The translations under genes and the position numbers were made by a program. Source: Antitrichia curtipendula (lineage: Eukaryota > Streptophyta > Bryopsida > Hypnales > Leucodontaceae). Taken from it: 64,000 nucleotides of DNA. The notes under the pieces were generated by a model. That model was not told the DNA's origin. It made no database searches and was given only the letters and a program-made list of their open reading frames with translations. The stretch is from NCBI GenBank assembly GCA_951230915.1, contig OX579640.1, positions 8,390,981 through 8,454,980 on the forward strand, written 5' to 3'. Shown piece after piece: positions 59,930-64,000 of the stretch. How positions within the stretch are numbered: the stretch's first letter is position 1; each line of letters opens with the position of its first letter.

Positions 59930-62849
59930 TCAGATCAGGTAGGGTAGGGTAGAGCATTTGTGCCACTTTAAGCATTTTAGCATGTGTAAGAGTATGACTT
60001 TTGGAAAATGTATAGAACTGTGGAGAGACCACTTTAGGTGAAAGTGGTAAAACCGTCGAGATCAAGCTTTTGTCGCTATGTATGATTTTCTCATGCAACC
60101 ATTCAAAAGTAGGAGGTCGTAGATGATTGTAGACGACCACATTTTCCATTTAAGAATGTGGATATAGAAACTTAGCCAAGTCATGCTTACACCCCCAACT
60201 TGCCAATTGTAAGCCAAACAAGTGTAAGAATAGACGAGTTGCTGTTAGTAACAGGGTCAGTAGGAGACCGGAGCATGTCCCTGACGGTTTCAGTATCCTC
60301 TACCTTAGAGTAGGAAGCGGAGAACTTTATTTAGATTCAAAGACTTACAGAACGTATTAGAGTATCACTTTGATATGGCTTTGAAACTTTCTTGCCATTC
60401 ACCGTGATGTGTGATTGTTCTCACATGATTTGATTTTAGCCCTTCACTGATGCAGGAATTGTAAATTCTGGGGCTCTTCTCACAGTCCTGTATTATTTGC
60501 ACCCTCACCATGTGTCTCCTAGTCGCCACCCTCAAGAGTTGTCTATCGTCATTTCCTTAAATGGGAAACTCATTATTTGCGGTGGCTTGTGGGACTTCTC
60601 TGCTCTAACTACTGATTCTTGCTGTAGGAAGACGAGACAGAGCCATTGCTTGGAGTCGTGGCGAATGACGATGAGAGGGTCTAAATATGAGGCTCTCGTT
60701 TGTGTATTCCCTGCAGATTGCTTAGGAATTTTTCAGGTATTTCGAGTTATGCTGATAATCCTTTGCAATGTGCCATAATGTCTTCAGCATATCAAGATGA
60801 GATAGGGAGATGTTCCTAAATGGAGGGCAACAGCCACTCCAGGCTCAACACTGTATCTGTATCTTTCTTATAGGGGGGGGATTTGTTGCATTGTTCGAAG
60901 CTCGCTCTTCTTTTATGCTGACCTTGGAACGTCACGGGTTTCTGATGTCTTTTAAGGGCTATGGAAATTAGTATTAGTCTACCTTGGAGTAAAATTGTCA
61001 TTGATCATGAACTTTTGGCAATTGGACTTGTTTTGTAGGTAATGCTGTTCTTGGAGCCAGTATTTTGGATACATGATGTGTCATTTGAAGGGCTAACTGT
61101 GAATGAATGATGACAACATCGAGGTACATCTTCGAATTTGTCTGAAAGTATCCAATTGTTTAGAAGCAAATTACTCGTGTCAAAGTATTGATAATTGTAG
61201 TCCAAACTTATTACCTCCCCTCTTTGTGTAGCTCAATTCTGTAGGCTTTGAGTATGACCATGTTCTCAGAAGTTCATTTCAATTTGCATCACTTATATTA
61301 ATGCAACTTGTGTCACAATTTCATTTGTCATGTCCTCATGTGAAAGATTTTTCTTTCATTGTTCATGCTGAACTAAACCTTGAAGTTTGATGAAACATTT
61401 TTGGTGCTTTTGCATTGCAACATGCTTTGTTCAAGATTGAAAGAAATATAAACTTTTAACTATTGCGCATAATACATTTTTGATGTAAAATTAACATGAA
61501 TCCTTCAATCTATCCACGCAAAGTACCTAAAACAAGATTACTTTTTGCACCTGCCTAAGTTTGAGGTGTTGAAGTTAAAATGAGGGATTTTTGATTTGTG
61601 GTGGAAGGAGGTCTATTAGTGTCTTAAATAATGAGATTATTTGTTTAACTCTATAAGGGTTGGTTAGAGGGCCAAAAAGAGGCCTATTAATGATTTCAAA
61701 TAAAACATTTGAGTATATTTTTCATCCCAATTCTACTCAATAGTTGTTTGAATATGCTTGGAATAGATAGTTTTGGAAGTTTTCAAGGTGAAGTTATTCT
61801 AATTTTTCTACATATTTCCTTGTAGTGCATTTTGACACCTCTATAAGAGAATTTAAAGTGCCAATTTGGACTATCTTCAATAGAAGTGTAGGATGAAGTC
61901 CCCGCTACATTGAAATTGGCAAATTGGATACATTTATGTTGTAGATAGTTAACATCATTTGATATAATAATTTTAAGATTATTTGTTATCTTTTATATCT
62001 TAAAATCTAATTAGTATGTTGTTGCCACAATATAACAAAATAAAAATAAAGTAATTTTTTAATTTTTAAAATCTTAAAAACTTTGAAATTAAATATTTTT
62101 CCATCCTTGAAATGGAACATTATGAAACAAAATTTGTTATCCTTCTCATAGAAGGCTTTCTAACTAAACCAAGAATGCAATTGAAATACACACTAAAAGA
62201 TCTCATTGTAACAAATTCATTAAGGTATAGACTAGTATGCCATGTACAACCAAAAAATTTGAATCCAATATCTTTTATACACAAAAGAGTGTAAGGGCTT
62301 TGTTGTGGTGAGAAGTTTTGTTCGATCTTGATACAAATAGGAAGCTCTATGCACAAAGGAATGCAAGGGTTTTGTTTTGTGGAGTTTGGACATGAAATGT
62401 GAAGTTATGTTTTTTCCAAAATAACTACCATCCACATCCTAATCCCAATATAGAAAGCCAAGTCTACAAAACCCATGTCATATCACACAATAAAAGTAAA
62501 TCATACTTCCTTTGTTTTTGAGAAATACGGGTCTTTTTCAAACATAACAAAAGTAGTAAATTTTGTTTACTTTGCAAAATATCAAGCCTTAAAAATCTCA
62601 AGTAGTCTAGACCATCCATTTAGACCAACCAATTTGTTTGCCTATCCGGTGACCCTAACCCGCCCAACATGAAAACCTTGATTCACCCACCACCACCCCA
62701 CACACAATGTAACACCAAAATAATGTAACTTGGAGAACATGAATTTTACTTGTATATCATGCACTTCAATATCACATTACTAAGCTCTCATGTTGAGAAG
62801 TTGTACATTTTATTACTAAATTTTATTGCATTTAATTTAGCAACACATA
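59930..62849. other. Intergenic DNA, no gene seen
   Basis: The first part probably holds the oligoribonuclease 3' UTR. Short frames (for example 60497-60778) show no recognisable protein. From about 61.4 kb the DNA is AT-rich. Near 62280-62380 there are two imperfect copies of GAATGCAAGGGTTTTGTT / GAGTGTAAGGGCTTTGTT. Confidence 0.4.
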
Positions 62850-63141
62850 AGGTGGGTACCCCAAATGCGCCTAAACTAACCCAAAACGGCCATTATCACT
62901 CTTTGTATACATCTCCAAAATCAATATGTACCTATGTGAAAGAAACAATTTTAGAACCTCTACCAACAAAAACTTTGACCCTTCATAACTTTTTCATACA
63001 GTATCCAAATGTCACGTTCTTTGGTGCGTTGGAACCTCCTTTCACTTGACAACAAACAAAACATGAAAACTTTAAACCATTCTAATAATAATAACAGCTA
63101 GACACAGTAGCAAAAAGTGTCGGTTTGGGGGGTGCCCACCT
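62850..63141. mobile_element. MITE, AGGTRGGTACCCC family, copy 2 (inverted)
   Basis: It starts AGGTGGGTACCCCAAATG and ends with the complement of AGGTGGGCACCCCCCAAA. The 292-bp element is the reverse-orientation relative of 2844-3114, sharing CACTTTTTGCTACTG (as its complement), the CTTTCACTTG block and the ATACAGTATCCAAAT block. Confidence 0.65.
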
Positions 63142-63700
63142 GGCATGACATGCCCAGAGCTGAAGAGAGGAGCTAGAGAATGGAGGAGCTGCACACACCG
63201 GTGTTGCATTAATAGCATTTCATGTGCTTCAGCCTTGAATGAACCCAATTCTGAGACCTAATTGTTTCCAACGCACCCAAGAATGCAACTTGAGGATTCC
63301 ATTTGCAGCCAAATGTTATAATCGTTCAAAGTGTTATAGGTACACTATCCAAAACCGACTTAAGTGTTGATGTTGAAGTAGTGTACATTCTCAAAATTAA
63401 TTACATATTCATTGTCCCAGATTTTGGAGTATCATAATTTGGGTAACTGTTGCAATTAGGTGTAATTATATCTTATGCTTGTGCTTGCTCAAATCTTTTT
63501 ACTTTTGAGATCTTTACAAACGAAGTTCTGATTCATTAATTCTCTCCAACAGATCCACATATACACCAGAATTATATCATGGTATGTGAAATTAGTGGGA
63601 GAAGTGAAGATTGCAATCTCCAGAGACATGAATTTTCTTTGTATTTTCAAAATCTGTGACTAATTTAAGGGTTCAATTAAGGAGAGGTGAGGAGCTCGAG

Positions 63701-63863
63701 ATGAGTGAGAACAGGAGCCTGTTGGTGAAACGGGAGCGAGAGCGGGAGCTGAAGAAGCATCAGGACCGCATTCTCAACATGAAAGCTTGCGTTCATTCCA
63801 GTTGGCTTCCGCTTGCAACATCCAAAGTTCCGCGGCAACCCATCCGAGCCAGGATTGACAAAG
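63701..63863 (+). CDS. First coding exon of an unidentified gene (partial, runs off the window)
   Basis: An ATG at 63701 starts 54 codons ending at a GTATGC donor after 63863, phase 1. The peptide is strongly charged and probably helical (KRERERELKKHQDRILNMK), followed by a basic stretch ending in RARIDKG. GC content and codon use resemble the other host exons. I cannot name the family; the rest of the gene lies to the right. Confidence 0.5.
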
Positions 63864-64000
63864 GTATGCCATTGTGCGCCCCAACGCAGGCAAGTTTCTT
63901 GTTAAATTGTGACAACATAACATGATTGTATAACCAACATTTGGTCCTTGAATGCCTGTATTAATCATGCGTAGATAGATATCTGGGTGGGAGGGAGGGA

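Overview
The window is nuclear DNA from a land plant. The host genes have many GT-AG introns in AT-rich non-coding DNA. MED25 has the plant-type (PFT1) layout with a glutamine-rich tail. The intergenic DNA is packed with plant-style DNA transposons (hAT, PIF/Harbinger-like, CACTA-derived MITEs, fold-back elements). I suspect a seed-free plant such as a bryophyte, but the sequence does not prove it.

Host genes. A divergent pair lies at the left: a two-exon PAAT-like gene (minus, 150-1588) and an intronless ROMO1-like mitochondrial protein gene (plus, 2211-2435). They share a ~620-bp promoter with three ACGT motifs. MED25/PFT1 (plus, 9383-15535) models cleanly as 15 exons and 818 aa. A PUS1/TruA tRNA pseudouridine synthase (plus, 23027-25588) has four exons and 520 aa. 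An oligoribonuclease (plus, 59128-59829) is a 233-aa open frame with a candidate upstream organelle-targeting exon. The first exon of an unidentified gene runs off the right end (63701-63863).

Mobile DNA. The main feature is a ~27.2-kb segment (about 29853-57089) bounded by inverted, roughly 60-100 bp imperfect repeats and carrying two long outward-facing coding regions. The left one (minus, 34039-30174) is a DUF7869-type protein that reads as 1069 codons once two CACTA-derived MITEs are removed in silico; it has six premature stops. The right one (plus, 52191-56556) is a ~1450-codon frame of unknown family with ten premature stops and one frameshift. I read the segment as a large decayed DNA transposon with cargo. 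A 6,965-bp hAT element (42816-49780) with a perfect 8-bp target duplication sits inside it; its four-exon transposase gene is broken by a single missing base.

Other repeats. Two PIF/Harbinger-like non-autonomous elements have TTA target duplications (16186-18338 and 26344-27312). Four or more elements are bounded by TTAA and share the terminus CCCCTAAAG. Two copies of a ~280-bp MITE lie near opposite ends of the window, and two fold-back elements and several local tandem duplications are also present. Large AT-rich stretches (3.1-6.9, 19.2-22.6, 34.1-36.2, 49.8-52.0, 59.9-62.8 kb) show no gene I can support. Nothing looks like rRNA, tRNA or a CRISPR array.
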